Assembly (NCBI RefSeq): GCF_000143535.2
Contig: NC_037321.1
Coordinates: 1,798,001 to 1,862,000 of the forward strand
Length of the DNA: 64,000 nt
From: Botrytis cinerea B05.10
Lineage: Eukaryota > Ascomycota > Leotiomycetes > Helotiales > Sclerotiniaceae
Direction: 5' to 3'
Part shown: positions 22,701 through 36,420 of the stretch, piece by piece
How the letters are laid out: each line of letters begins with the position of its first letter
Numbering within the stretch: position 1 is the first letter of the stretch
Notes under the pieces: model-generated
Told to the model about the DNA's origin: nothing
The model's database searches: none
Seen by the model: the letters and a program-made list of their open reading frames with translations, nothing else
Made by a program: the position numbers and the translations under genes

Positions 22701-25700
22701 ATAAAAAATTACTTTATTTTAAATGATAAATTTAAAGATATGAAATACTTTAGCTTTGTCTTTTTTTTTATTACAGTACTAGGACACAGATAATGATCGC
22801 TCATCAAAATTACACTCAAAACAGCCGTTTTATTGCTTTTGTTTTATAGTTTTAATAAAATTAGCTCTAATTTTATATAAATATATAATCGAATAATTGT
22901 ATCAAGAATCAACTAGTTTATTCTTAGTATTTTTATACATAATAGAATGTACAATTAAAACCTTTTTAAAAAATAATTTGGCAAAAAGATTGAAATTTAT
23001 TGGTAAAATAAGCGAAAGTTATAAAAATTTATAATTTCGATTTTCAATGATATAGGTAAGTAATAATTTAGATAATTTTAAAAAGTTTCAAGAGGTCGAT
23101 TTTATTCAATATTGATATTGAAATAGTATTTATAATAAACTTCAATTAAGGTCATTTATTTAAAGCTTTTATTTTATAATAAAACACAAGTAGTAAAATA
23201 GTTGTTTTAGATGTGATTTTAATGAGCGATTATCAATTGTGTTTGGTGATAGATCCATTTGTTTGGTAAGTAATGAAATCTAAAATTATAGTATACCTAG
23301 GGAATTAATTAAATTTTTGAGATTTTATAACAACCACATTTCAATAAAGTAAAATTACATTTTGCAAAAAGGGGTTTTTATTCCAAAACATAGATTATTA
23401 TACGTTCACTAACAGAATGATATTAATAAAAAGAATATTTGAACAGGTTCATCAGATCATACTTTACAATAGCATCTAAGAGTTGTTTACATAGATCAAA
23501 TATCAAATTGATTAACAAAATTGTTATGCGAATATGTATTAATATAAACTTTCAAATTAGAGCTTATTCAACTCCTACTATCTTTAATATTAACTTTTAA
23601 GATAATGCTTATTTAGGCTATAATTTTAAACATCTCAATTTCAGTTCTGGTTTTCAAACTCTGAATTGGAATTCTAATCAGCTTTTACGCTAAGATTTCA
23701 ATGTTATTCAATAACATAATAAAATATCTAATACTTTTATACATTGTAACAATCTTGTAATATTTGTATCTCTCGACAAATAAATAAATAAAAAGAAAGA
23801 GCTTCCCATCTTCGATCTAGTCATTTTAATAATCTGTATAATTCGGATAGTTATCTTGTATCATATATATCTCTTTAATATCATTAACAGGTTAAAGAGA
23901 ATTTCCGTTTAATTTCAATTGTATTATAGTATCTAATCTATCCCAGTATAGGAGCAACATTACCCGTAACAACTAAATTATAATAAGCTATGATATTCTT
24001 CTCAAAAATTTCAAAAATCTTACCAATGTCAAGGAATGTGATTTTGTCTAGAGAAAATAAAATAATTCGAATAATTTTAATTTTTACCTGGGCATTTTAG
24101 ATATAATAAAAATACAGATTACTAGGTGAGTTACTTTCAATTCATAAACTAATATCAACGAAAATCATAACTTCAATAAATGTAATCATATTATTACATA
24201 GATTTTTGTGGAAAATAGCTTTTTAATAATAATTTGTTATCAAATAATTTTTTCGGAAATTACAATGTTTAGAATTGATAAGTGATATATAATCAGAATA
24301 AGTTTTGTTTATTTCTATCTATAATATGAGCATCTAGTTTCTCTCCGATCATATAACTTTTATTCAAAATACCAATCAATATAGTATTTTTGATTAATTC
24401 CTCATTCTTTTATGAGAAGACGATAACAGTAATTCTATTAGATAGAATAGAAAGCTCATATCTAAAAAATAGCTTCTACCTAGGTAGTTTATATATAGAG
24501 TAGATACTCAATTATGAATCAAAATTTCATTATCAAATGTAAAATAATAAAAGATTTTCTTGAATAATCTTCTTTCTTTCTTCTTTTTCAAATACAGTTT
24601 TTTCAATATCAAAAAACTTTTAAATTTAACTATCTTTATAGATCTCACAAAATCAATAATAACTGTAAGCAATACAAGTAAAAAACAAGCATAAGTAGTA
24701 ACAAAATGCAAAGTAAACATTTATCTGAAGACAGTAATAAATTTATATCCAACTCATACACAATTGAATACCTTTAAAGGCTTTGTATTAAATTAAGAAC
24801 ATTCATACAAACAAAATATTGTAATTGCAATAGGTGATTCAAAGTTATAAACTCATTATCTAATAATATTATTACCTATGAAGATAACAATTGAGTTGAA
24901 TAGTATCTTTTTAATGAAATCTAAGTCAATAGCAACTAGTCCGCTGCTTAAGAGCCGACTGTTATAGTAATATCTCGAATTTCAGATATTATTATAATCA
25001 ATAAAATGTATATATATATATGTATCACTTACATCCCCTAGATTGCCAACTTAAGATATCTTGCTTATACAGGGATTACATCGATCAGTGAAGTCATCAG
25101 GATTCTGGGAATTCTTATAAATTCAAAAGTTTATTTTATAGTGACTAATAAAATACTCTTTCTTTATCATTATAGAAAAAGATAATAGGTTCTTTATATT
25201 TATATACATTTTTATATCTACTCTCTTTTTGTTAAGAATTATCTAACATTCCCTTTAAAACTATTCTTTTCGAATTTTTAATTTGATTTGTACCTATGTA
25301 TATAATAGTTTTTTATTTCCGATATATATCAATTGAGAATTTATAAAACAGCTGAAATACTTAATTGAGATTGTTGAAAATAATACTTGTATTCGAAAAA
25401 ATTTATTGGTTTTTTGATTTCCGAAAATCATTGTATTTTAATGATTTCATTATGTCATATTTCAAAAGAAATTTCTTATGTATTAAATAGCACCTGGGCA
25501 GTTAATAAAAACAATAATCAATCTCTATTACCTTATATTTAATACCTAGTTAGTTTTTACAGTATTAATCTTAATCTTTTAATATTGATGAATATAGTCA
25601 ATCTCCTATACTAATGTTGTTGATATCATAGAACTCCAAAATAAATTACACTTTTTTTATTTCTTTATAAATAGTACTCTAATTATTTTAGCTTTTGTAA

Positions 25701-25914
25701 AGATAGTTTACAATCATTTATATACCTAGTTTGGTTAAGAAATATCTCCTCATCATATATTATGGATTGTATAAAAACAAATACATTATCTTTGTATATT
25801 ATGTAATATACTTTCCAAGGTTGTTTGAAAAACAAATCTCAAAAAACATTATTTTTCATAACGAATAAATTCGGAACATTTTTTCATTTTTAGAATAATA
25901 ATGATATTGAGGTG
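19726..25914. other. AT-rich stretch without recognisable element
   Basis: About 6.2 kb of decayed sequence. There are short tandem AACTAAAA units at 20837-20866 and an ACCTAGGT palindrome at 24478-24485. Open frames such as 21594-21788 and 24508-24720 are lysine-, isoleucine- and phenylalanine-rich and explained by base composition. I see no gene, RNA or complete element. Confidence 0.6.
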
Positions 25915-26362
25915 TAACGTGGTTGATCAGTATGTAGGCTATATCATCATACAGGCCATTTGAAAATACATTAAAATTATGCCTTTTTTAATATTCTTAT
26001 TCCAATAATTAATCATTATTTTGCGAAAAGAAAGGAATGTTAAATAATAATAGAACATTAACTTTCTGGAAATTTAATATTATATAAGTATTCTTACTAT
26101 ATTCCAAAACAAATAGAAATTATTATAATTTTTATAACAAAAAATCATTACCTGGGTACTATAGTAACTACTATAATAATTTTAATTTTCAATAAGTACT
26201 TAATTCGTAATAGTACTCACATGATTATTTTTGGAATTTTTGAAACTTTACAAAATTATATAATTTAATAAAGAAAGTATATAAATATATACAAACGAAT
26301 TTTATATACAGAAAAGGGTGGCTTATATAATAATATAACCCACATACTGATAAACCACATTA
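25915..26362 (+). mobile_element. Short TIR element, copy S2
   Basis: This 448-bp element runs from TAACGTGGTTGATCAGTATG to a right end that reads TAATGTGGTTTATCAGTATG when reverse-complemented. The left inverted repeat is followed by CATTTGAAAATACATTAAAA, as in S5. The interior shares the block CTTTCTTTAT...ATATAATTTT with S3-S5. It has no coding capacity. Confidence 0.8.
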
Positions 26363-27844
26363 GTTTTTTTATGTTAGTTATATTTTTGATATTTGAAGTA
26401 TCAATGTATGAAATGCTGCTATATGGGGTCATCATCGAATACTGAATAGATTTCTTATATTAAAATACATCAGCTTCTTAGAAACATTAGGACTGAAGAT
26501 TTAAATATCATTAATATTGAATTGCACTATTTTGAATCCACTTCGTAATTTTATTTTTATATGCAGAGGTTAAAGTACCTATTATAATTATAAGCTACCT
26601 AATTACTTAAAAGAAAAGCATAAATATATTATATATTTGATTTCAACTATCGAAACTTGAATCATTAAAATAAATTATGTTCAAAATATGTTTCTTGATT
26701 GCTTTCTTGATTTTATAAGAAATTCTTAGTTGAATAGCTACCTAGATATTGTGTTCATAATCAGTTCATTGATGTTCTAGATATAATAATTTCATTCAAG
26801 TTAGGAATCAAGAAACCCAAATGTAGGAAAGATTTCAAAATATTATATAAATCTGATTCTATAATTATATTTGAAAGAGTTACTTTACTTAAGTTCTATC
26901 TAAAATAATCTAAGATCTCTAAATAAGTTCCAAGGCCGAATTTCAATAATAGAGTACCTATTTATAATAGTTTGAATTTCTGGAAAACTAGAAAATATAC
27001 ATCAGCAATGGTAGTAATGGTAATATTGATTTTCGTTTAATAGTTTTAGTTTTAAAATCTGTATTCCATAATCTCCTATAGACAAGACGGGGGAAGCCCT
27101 ATCGCTGGGAAGATCTTCCAAGACACTATATGAAAAGCGAAATGCAAGTGTTGGGAATATATAATAAACAGGGTCAAGGATAACAAAGGGTTGTATAAGG
27201 TTATAAATTGATGTAAGTTAGATTTTAGTCTTAAGTTCCTTTCTCTATCTGTTAACAAACCTATAATTAATAATACAATGAACAAAGCAAAAGCTTTATA
27301 CTTTATAGTTCTGGATTGCTTTTTCGCTGAAGATGATTTAAAATATAACCTCATATTATACTACTAAGATATAACAATGCTAGTATGGTTCTACTCTGTA
27401 TCATTAGAGAAAGTGGAGAGGAATACTATTGATGTTTCTAGTATATCCCTTAGAATGGATAGGATCATTGTACAACTTCTCAGGGTATACTAGGAGTTGG
27501 TCAAATGTATTATATACAGCTTATATAACAAATACCTTTCCCTTTCCTTCCTATAAGTTTGGAGAATAATTGAAATAACTATATTCTCCAAAGTAGATGA
27601 AAAAGATAGATCCTTTATTTGTTTCTAAAAACCTATCGCAGTTATTTTATATATATTTAAAGGACTGAAGTGAATTGTTTTATGAGGAATACCTAGGGTG
27701 AACAATTCTTATTCAAAATATTCTCAATCCTTAGTATAATAGAGATACAAATTTATTATTTGATAAAGCGACTTTAGAGAAGACAAAGCCGTAACTTATA
27801 TTTTGTATTAATATTATTAATATTGTATATTCCCTAGCTAGATA
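26363..27844. other. AT-rich stretch with a less-eroded segment
   Basis: The part 27060-27720 is visibly richer in G and C than its surroundings and may be younger or single-copy. Within it, 27149-27257 has TGTTGGG...TGTTAACA ends that would suit a short solo LTR, but no target duplication is visible. The minus-strand 92-codon frame (27076-27354) has no recognisable product. Confidence 0.4.
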
Positions 27845-28283
27845 TAACGTAGTTTGACACCGAATGCACCATATCACTGAGTGCACCACGAATTTTACAC
27901 ATAAAATACGTTCGTACATAACCGTACACTTTCTTTATTTAATAATATAATTTTTCAAAATTTGAAATTTTAAAACTTGATAATATAAATATTATAAAAA
28001 TTTAATTATTTATGAAAATTTTGAATTGATATAGTGGCTATTATAGAAATAGTTTTTTTATAACGAAAATCGTGACAATTTCCACTTTCTATAGAAAATA
28101 ATAGAAACTTTTATACAAAAACTTAACAGTTTTATATAAAAAAATTCTTTTTAATAAATCTTTTTTCTTTTTCAAAAGATATTGATTGATTATTAAAATA
28201 TAATTATTAGGATAAGGCTAGTTTTGGTGTATTTTGAATTGATGCATTCGGTGATATGATGCACTCGGTGTTGAACCACGTTA
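27845..28283 (+). mobile_element. Short TIR element, copy S3 (best preserved ends)
   Basis: The element is 439 bp and starts right after a TA dinucleotide. Both ends keep the doubled 17-bp unit: left TAACGTAGTTTGACACCGAA, right (reverse-complemented) TAACGTGGTTCAACACCGAG, each followed by TGCAYCATATCACYGARTGC. The interior CATAACCGTACACTTTCTTT is shared with S5 in the reverse orientation. It does not encode a protein. Confidence 0.87.
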
Positions 28284-31269
28284 TCCTTTTTTTTAATAAT
28301 TGTTAGGAATTGCAAAGCAGAAAACAAATAGGATTTTCAAATTAGGTAAGATATAATATCTCGATTATATCCTTTTTGTAATTCCCAAATTAGAACCTCA
28401 ATCTTTATATTTTATTCATAAATGTTATATCAGTCCTGTTTTAAATCTTAACAAAAGAATCACTACGATAGAATTCAAAAAGTAATGGATTACTTTTGCA
28501 AATAGTAAGATTGCAATCTTTTTGAATAAATTGAAATAATATATTAATAAAAACAAATAATATATAACTTGAAATCCATTGAGTTTGTTTTTTATATATG
28601 TAATAGTAAGATCATCAATACATCATACAGCTTTTAATATATAATCAGAATAGTAGTAAGTATTAGTTTAAAACGGATCTGACTTTATATAAATAATATT
28701 TCAATAATTTGATATACTCAAAATAATATATTGAAGTTATTTCAACAAGCATTTTATATTATTCAAAATATTATATAAATATATAATATTTATATTAAAT
28801 AATTATTGAAATGTATTGACATCGAAGATAATGAAATTATAAATATATTTATTGATATTAATGAATTTATAGAAGCAAATGAAGTGGAGTTATATTCTAT
28901 GTATTATGTAATCATATTATATCTTTATAGTAAGCCGTTTTTATATTTGTAGACTCATAAAACCCCTTCTGATTGATTATAAGTAATGTGCCGATGTTAG
29001 GGCAGGGTTGTTTCGGCCGATAAGGAGGCTAAACCATTATAGAATAATTTCAATTTAGTATAAAACTTTTTGAAGATACATAAATTGATTATTAAAGATA
29101 TATTCTATTAAAGCTTGTTATACATTTTTCAAATATATGATTTTTATTATTTTCTGAGATTTAATTGTAAAATTATATATCAAATCTAATCAGTCATCAG
29201 GTCGAAATCTCAAAATCCTTGATTAGTAAGTCTTCAGGTTATGTAAGCGAGAATTAGAAAGGAGATTAAGAAAGAGATTTAGAAAGAGATTTATGAGATT
29301 TATAAGGTTTTGAGATTTTAAAGCTTAATTGCGTCTCCGGCGCCTTTACACGAGCTAGAAGCGAGAGGTTAGCGAAGTTTATAAATAATAATAATTGAAT
29401 CTCGAGCGTAGCGAGGCTCGGAGGTTTGGGGGCTGGCCCCCATAAAGATTGGAGAAATAAAAATAAAATTTGTATATCTCAAAAATAAGAAAAAAAGAAA
29501 AAAAGCTACTATGAATCCACTGCCTGAAAAATTCTTTTTCCACGACAGCTAGTATATTATATTAAAAAGTTTTGTCACAATATTTAATAAGTTTAATAGT
29601 TAAAATAAAAATCCAAGTTTTTTACCAGTTATTTCAAATGGAATTTCGAATATAAAATTGCATTCCTTTTTGAACTAAAACTTTTATAATATTAATTATA
29701 AATTTCTTTTATAAGGATTTACTAAATATTATAAGAAATTCAATTATACAGGTATCAAACTCAAGCACTTTTGTAAATAAAACAAATCTTTTCTGATATT
29801 ATTGACTACATTAAATTGCAAAGACTTTTTAAAAACTTTTTTTTTTGCATTATTTATTCCTTTAATTAACATTATAGAAAATATTAAATATCTTTTACAA
29901 TTAATAAAACAATCACTCAAATTCCAAAAATTCCTTACTTTTGTTGATTTCTATATCAATGTTTACTTTCAATAAAGTTCTATTTTAATCAATACAAAAA
30001 CTATTAAACTGCTACTTTTTATTTTTTAATTTTTTTTATTAATTCAATTTTTGAAATATTTACATTGAAAATATTAAACAAATATAATTGAAAGTTTTTA
30101 TTTTCGCCGATTTTCTTAAAAATTTATATTTCTAATTTAGAAATAGTTTTTTCTTAATCTTTTCATATTTTGTAATATTAAGTTAGATTTTTCAATTATC
30201 CTCTTTTCTTTTTATTGTTTATGTTCAAAGCAAATATTATTTTAAAACAAAATATACTTATTTTAAATAAAATAAAAAAAGCATATTTGAATAGTTTTTC
30301 AAAGTTTAATATGTATTAGAAATACTTTTTATAGTTACCAACATGTTTTTAACTATAAGAGCGCTTAATTTAGTATATCTCTATGTTACTTAGAAAATCA
30401 TAGAATATAGATCTTAAATTTATATCTGCTAGACGAAAATCAATACTAATACTATAGAATATAGAGTTGTATTAAACTAGGGTACTTAAAATTAGAATAA
30501 TCAAGGAATGACAACAACTATTTCTGACTTATAATAAGTTTTATAAGAAGTATTTAAGTCCAATATTTTAATTTTTATTCACTCAAATCTATATTAATTA
30601 AAAACCATACATACTATTGTTTTAATATTATTAATTAACCTAAAAACAATGATACAATTATCCCTGGTTAAAAATATAAGTTTTATCAAGAATGAAGTAA
30701 AATACGATTACTAATTCTATTAATCGAATATTAGGTATATAAAAAGAAAAAATAATAACATAAGAAAAAAACGAAGAAAAGAGTATCTGAACAGTTGATG
30801 CCTATATTCATATAATATAAAATACTATTGAGAATAGATATTAAGATAAAAGCTAATAAAAGTAAGCAATTCTTTAACTTTAAAGTTCTCTAATAATTAT
30901 AAAAGATATTCGATTTCTTTTATAATTATGATTAAAAGAATAAGTGATCAGAATAGTGATTTTTCAAATAATTTTTGGATTTGGTATAACAGATAATATA
31001 GAGAGAGATTTTATATTATTTATAAAAATATTTCATACCTATTGAGATTGATATTTATAGGTATAATTGAATTTCCTATAGTACTCAATGAAATCTTTAT
31101 AAAAGGATTTAATGATTAGTATTATAAAAATTCAAGTTTTGTTACAAGCATCGATGTAATATCAGCGTTAGACTGATTATTACTCAGACACTACAGAGTT
31201 TTCATACCTATATATAGTGTCAAAGAGAGGCTTTAAAGAACTTGATAAAAAGTCTTATGATTTTTATTA
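28284..31269. other. AT-rich stretch containing a GC island and a retroelement fragment
   Basis: Apart from the island at 29310-29445 (listed separately), the only landmarks are a small G-rich patch at 28990-29030 and a copy of the TTTAGTATATCTC landmark at about 30370-30470, ending in a decayed TAC run. No gene is seen. Confidence 0.5.
29310..29445. other. GC-rich hairpin island in AT-rich DNA
   Basis: A small segment escapes the surrounding base bias. It contains GCGTCTCCGGCGCC, then CGAGCGTAGCGAGGCTCG (arms CGAGC/GCTCG, loop of eight) and GGGGGCTGGCCCCC (arms GGGGG/CCCCC, loop of four) at 29428-29441. It is preceded at 29255-29295 by AGAAAGAGATTTAG-type repeats. The paired GC-rich hairpins resemble mobile hairpin elements of fungal organelle DNA or a transposon end. 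CpG dinucleotides are intact, so it has not been through heavy RIP. No RNA class fits. Confidence 0.6.
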
Positions 31270-32742
31270 TAATGTAATTTATCACCGAGCGAATCATATT
31301 ACTAAGCGTATTACTTCTACCTCAATCTACACCTTTCTCTTTTGATATATACTTTATCAATCAATTGAAATACTATCGAATAATAGACAAACTCGAATAT
31401 TCTTAATTATGGAAACTATTCAAAAAAAAGGTTTCAAAAAACTATTGATTTATATAATTTATTATGTACTTTGGTAGGCTATTGAATCATAAAACCTTGG
31501 AATGAATAATTTTATTTTCATATCGGAACTCAATGAAGTTCTGACATTTTTATATAATTAAAAGAGATAATTATTATTCGATCCACATTTGACATTCTTT
31601 ATTTAGATTTAAGAATATAACAAAGATATAGTAAATTGTATTTATGAATTGAGGGATATAAAATATATCAAAAATATTTGGGTATAATGGTTTATAAAAG
31701 ATTGAATTAAATTAAAAGTATATTGTAATTGTATCTATAACTTACAAAAAGCTTTTGCTAAAGAATCCAAGTTTAAAATAAAAAAAAAATTTAATTAAAA
31801 ATTTTTATAATTTCAAATGAATAACTTTTATAGGAGGGATTATAGATATGATAGTAATAAATGAGTATAATTAGATAATCGAGAATGAATTATGATAATG
31901 ATATATAGAAATAAATAAAAAATGAAATCGTTTTTTAATTCTAATGATTTAATAATAGATTCATTCTTTTCATTAGTTTTTCTATAAAATAATTTATCAA
32001 ACTTACATCTCATAAATCAATAGATAATAAAGTAGATTTAGATTAATTGAAATACTTGAATAAATGTATTAGAAAGGAAAGAAAGAACATTGAATAATAA
32101 TACTAATAATATCAATAATATCAACCATTTGTATGATGATGAAATTAATAGATTTATTAAAGTATGTATTGATTATATCTTGAGAGTTGAATTTTTTCTA
32201 GTTTCCAAAGTTATATATAAAGAATCAATGATTTTTTAAAATATAAAATTCGAGTTTTGAACAACAAATTTAATTTTACTTAGTTTCAAAACTATATCTT
32301 CGAAATTAATTGTTCAATATAATATATTTAATTGCTTTTTTTTTAAATCAATAAATCTTTCAAAAGCTTTATAATTTAATGGAACTTTGTTTTCACTCAA
32401 CTCTAGTACAATTTTGTATATTTTAAAAAGTAAACAAAAAGCTTCTAATATATTATTTCAATAGGAGATTGATATTTAGACTTAGTAGAATGAATATTAA
32501 AAAGAAGAAAATTATCTAAGTATGATAAAACTTGTTTTCTAATTGATATCATAATAAACATAGAAAAAGAGATTTTTGTATTAAAACCTATTTATATTAT
32601 AGAAGAAACTTTAGATTATTAATTTCTTAATAGTTTTAGTTGATTGGTTCAACTGTTATAGAATAATGTAGGATTGAAAGTCTAAGTTGAGATAAAAGTG
32701 ATTCGTTTAGTGATACGATCTGTTCAATAATAACCTACATTA
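31270..32742 (+). mobile_element. Long TIR element, copy L3
   Basis: The left end TAATGTAATTTATCACCGAG differs from the family TAACGTGGTTTATCACCGAG only by C-to-T and G-to-A changes, as RIP predicts. A TA precedes it. The right end is CAATAATAACCTACATTA. Length is 1,473 bp. The interior matches L2 and L4, including the run-up AATTGAGATGAAAGTG-like sequence before the right inverted repeat. No coding frame. Confidence 0.75.
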
Positions 32743-33384
32743 TCTATTATTTTAATCTTTATTTTCTATTTTTGTTCTGACAATTCTTTTTATTTTGAAT
32801 TTTTAATGCAAAGTGTTGATTAGTTTCCAGAAATAATCGCAAAGATTGGGAAAAAATGATTTCCAAAATTTCATTTTGATATATTCAAATTTGAATAGTA
32901 TGTAATATACAGAAATATGGAGATAATCTTTATCTCATCTGTTAAATTGAATAAAAAAAAGCCAAAAAAAACTCTAATACAAATCTGTCGAAATGTCTAT
33001 ATTATATCATAATATACCTTTGATGTATTTTGAATAAAAAATTAAAAAGAAATCAGAAAAGAAAATCTCTCTTTTAGAAAAACAAACCCTACCTAGGTAT
33101 TCTAAATAATATTTAAAAGCTGTTGATAATATATTCATGATTTTATTGTTGAAACAATGGATTTTTTGAATAATGCTTAAGATGTTTCATACATGAGAAG
33201 CGTCAAACTGACTACTTTGTGATTAACTAAATTTGTAAATGAAATTCAATTGTAAATAATCAATATTACGATAAATGGTTTGTATATAACAAAAAATTAA
33301 AAAGCATTTTGTTGGAGTTTTTTATTTTGAGCAAGTACAAATATATCACTTTTTAAGATTTCCTTTAAATTTCGAGGACCCAAC

Positions 33385-33715
33385 AGAAACTTACTGAAGC
33401 TCCTAATTTTCCAGGATTTTCCCGGGGTTTTCGTGATTCCAGGACTTTTTAGGATTTTCTAGGATTTTCATGAGATTGAGTTGATTGAGTGGACAGCCAA
33501 AGGGATTTCATCTTTTTAGCATTTTCGTTAGATTTCGACGACTTGGTGGAAAGCTAATGAATCTCCGCTTTTTTCAAAGATTTTAGAAATTTCAGGATTT
33601 CTAGGATTTAAATGATTTTCAGGACGGTTAATATTTTCTGAACATTTTTAGGACTTATAGAATGCTTTGGACTTTTAGGATTTTCAGGATTTTCTTAATT
33701 CTATAGACTTTTATA
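33385..33715 (+). repeat. Degenerate iterations of AGGATTTTC
   Basis: About ten loosely spaced copies of AGGATTTTC or AGGACTTTT occur within ~330 bp, some in direct succession (TAGGATTTTCTAGGATTTTC). The segment is richer in G and C than its surroundings, which suggests a decayed minisatellite or a younger insertion rather than RIP-saturated DNA. It is not translated into any sensible frame. Confidence 0.6.
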
Positions 33716-34199
33716 ATTTCGAAGATAGAAAGTCTAAAAGAGAGAAGTAGTTTCATTGAATACAATCTATTACTTCATTAAAAAGTATTATTATCTTTTT
33801 AGAAGAAAATCAATATTACCTAGGTAATAAAATAAAGAAATTGTTTTCAATGATTTGAAAGATTATATAATTAACTTACCATAATAAGGTTTAATACATC
33901 TTTAACGTAATAATGATTGCCAAGGTGATTATCAAATACGCCGGTAACTTTTAAAGGTTTTTGGAAATAAAAAGCTTTTGAAAATAATGCTTGAAAGGGA
34001 AGGCTTTATCATGAGTGTCAATGTAATATTAATACCTATTAAAATGATTATTACTTCAATAGTAAAGAATTTATATATATATATATATATATATGACCTT
34101 GGAAAAAGATTTTCAAAAATTAATAAAAACTCTTGTAGTTTTATTAAATCTATATTTATACCAGCCTTTAGTTTGTTCAAACTTATAGGTACCTAAGTA

Positions 34200-35518
34200 T
34201 GAAAAATATAATAGACCAGGTTTTCGAATTGAAAGTGTAAAAACATTGAAAATTTATAAAAGTATTAATTTCAAAAGTATTGAGACGAATTAAGAATGTT
34301 CTTTAATTACCATTATAGTTTTCCAGGAAAATCCATAAAGTTTTCAAGTTTTTTGAAAAATAATTTTTATTAATTTTGAATATATAAACAGAATATAATA
34401 TCTTTAAATGTATTTTCAATGATTTTAATGAAAAAGAGCTTATAATAAAGATTATATACGTAACAATAATTATTATTAATATTGAAAGATATAATAAGGA
34501 AATTTAACAAAATTTAAAGATTAAGAGTGGATTATAATACCTAGGTATATAAAAATGAGAAAGATAAAACTGCTCTCTTATTTTTAATAATCTAGAAATA
34601 AATCCAGTTTTTCGATTGATGTATTGAAATTGTCTTCCTACAAAATAGATTATTAAATCAAGATCTAGTAAATAAATAAACAATAAAACATGTTCAAAAT
34701 AATTGAAATATTTCAATAAACACATCAAGAATAAAAAATTACATTGAATATAAATATGAAATAAATATAAAAAACTATAAAATATTAGCTTTTCAAATAT
34801 ATCATCCGAAGAATATTATTATATATTTATATTTACTACTGTATTTAAATAATCTATTCAATGGCCTAATATTATTTATTTTAATTTAGTTCTAAAATTA
34901 AATATTCAAATTTATATACCTAGGTATCTACTTCCTTTTCTTTCAAATTAAATCAATAAATCTCTCAAATCTCTCAAAATTTGATTAAAAAGATTTCTTA
35001 GTCAATTTTAATAAAATTCCGAATAACCCTTTACCAATTACCTAAATTCTTGAACATTTATATTCAAAACTAGGAATAATAGTTTTAATCAATAATATAA
35101 AAAGATGAGCTTATAAAAACACATTTTAGAATATAGAAATTCATACAGTTTGAAAAATAAACAAAACATCAAGTAAACATCGATGTACAAAAAAACTTCA
35201 TTATATTAAAAATGAATACTCATTAAATAAAAAAGTTTTAATATATTATTTCAATAAAAAATTAATATTCAGATTCAATAAACCAAATATCAAAAAGAAA
35301 GGAATTCAAATAAAAAGCATGTTTTGATTAATATTATAATAAATACAGAAAAACAAATTACCTAGGTACAATATGAGACTTTATCAGAATAGTATAACAG
35401 ATTCTAGATTATTAGAATCTTTATAATTTTAATCAATTTATTCAATTTTTATTGAATAATATAGAATTGAAAATGTGAATTGAGATGGAAGTGATCCGCT
35501 CAATGATAAATCACATTA
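34200..35518 (+). mobile_element. Long TIR element, copy L4 (left end missing)
   Basis: From about 34200 the sequence matches the middle and right parts of L2 and L3 (shared landmarks AACAATAATTATTATTAATATTG and ATAATATAGAATTGAAAATG-like). The right end, ...GATAAATCACATTA, is directly followed by CCTAGGTA. No left inverted repeat was found, so the copy is truncated or its left end is too eroded to see. The left limit is approximate. Confidence 0.55.
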
Positions 35519-35965
35519 CCTAGGTATCCATATTTGATTATTCTATTGAAAAAATAATAAAAGTTCCTTATATATCTATTACTATAATAATAACTATTAA
35601 TTCCTATAACATTACTATCTCAAAACTGGGAATGAAAACAATAATTAGATGTATAACTGTTTTATACCTAGGTATTATAAGAAACCGTTATACCTAATCA
35701 AAAGTAAGTATGTTCTATATGAAAGTCGTTTATTCTATATTTTACATAAGCAGTCGTCGGGAGAAAGAAATTTTAGATTGTGAATTGTAAAAAAGCAATA
35801 TAAAAAGCAAAGTCTCGTTTATATTAGATTAAATATAAGTAATCAGATCAGAATCAAATTTATGAATTTACAAATCTAAAGATTTAAATAAATTTCGTTA
35901 AATGAAATGAATTGAATATAACGATTCCTACCTAACAGATTCGAGAGTTTCATAATCAAAAGTTA

Positions 35966-36420
35966 TTTTATAGTTTATTATCGAGCAGCGTGTGTCATCG
36001 AATAGGCCACTTCAAATACATAAAAAATTTGTTTATATACAACTATACACTTTCTTCATTTACTATTAACATTTTGAAAAACCTTAAAATTTTAAATTGT
36101 AAAATATAATCAAATAAAGATTTTAGAGATCAATTATTTGTTGAAAGTTCAAATTAATACAAGAGCTGTTTTTGAAATGATTTTTTTGCACCCAAAATAA
36201 TAACAATTTTGATCTTTTTCAGAAAATAATAGAAATGTTTACATATCTACAAAAAAACTCTTTTTTGATTTCTACCTTTCTATCATTATTCAAAATACTT
36301 TTTACTCTTCCCCCCCCAAAAACAATGATTGGTTGTAAGAATATTAGCAAAAGACTAATTTTAATAAATTTTAAAGTGGCTAACTCGATGATCTGGGCTA
36401 CTCGACAATAAACCATGTAA
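35966..36420 (+). mobile_element. Short TIR element, copy S4
   Basis: The left end TAGTTTATTATCGAGCAGCG and the reverse-complemented right end GGTTTATTGTCGAGTAGCC form the inverted repeats. Both carry the TCGAG variant also seen in S1. The interior ACTATACACTTTCTTCATTT is shared with S3 and S5. The extreme ends are eroded, so limits are good to about 5 bp. Confidence 0.75.

Noticed and set aside
24508..24720. 70-codon minus-strand frame with a hydrophobic N-terminus
   Set aside because: It is Lys/Ile/Phe-rich as expected from AT-rich sequence, with no similarity that I recognise and no splice or promoter context.
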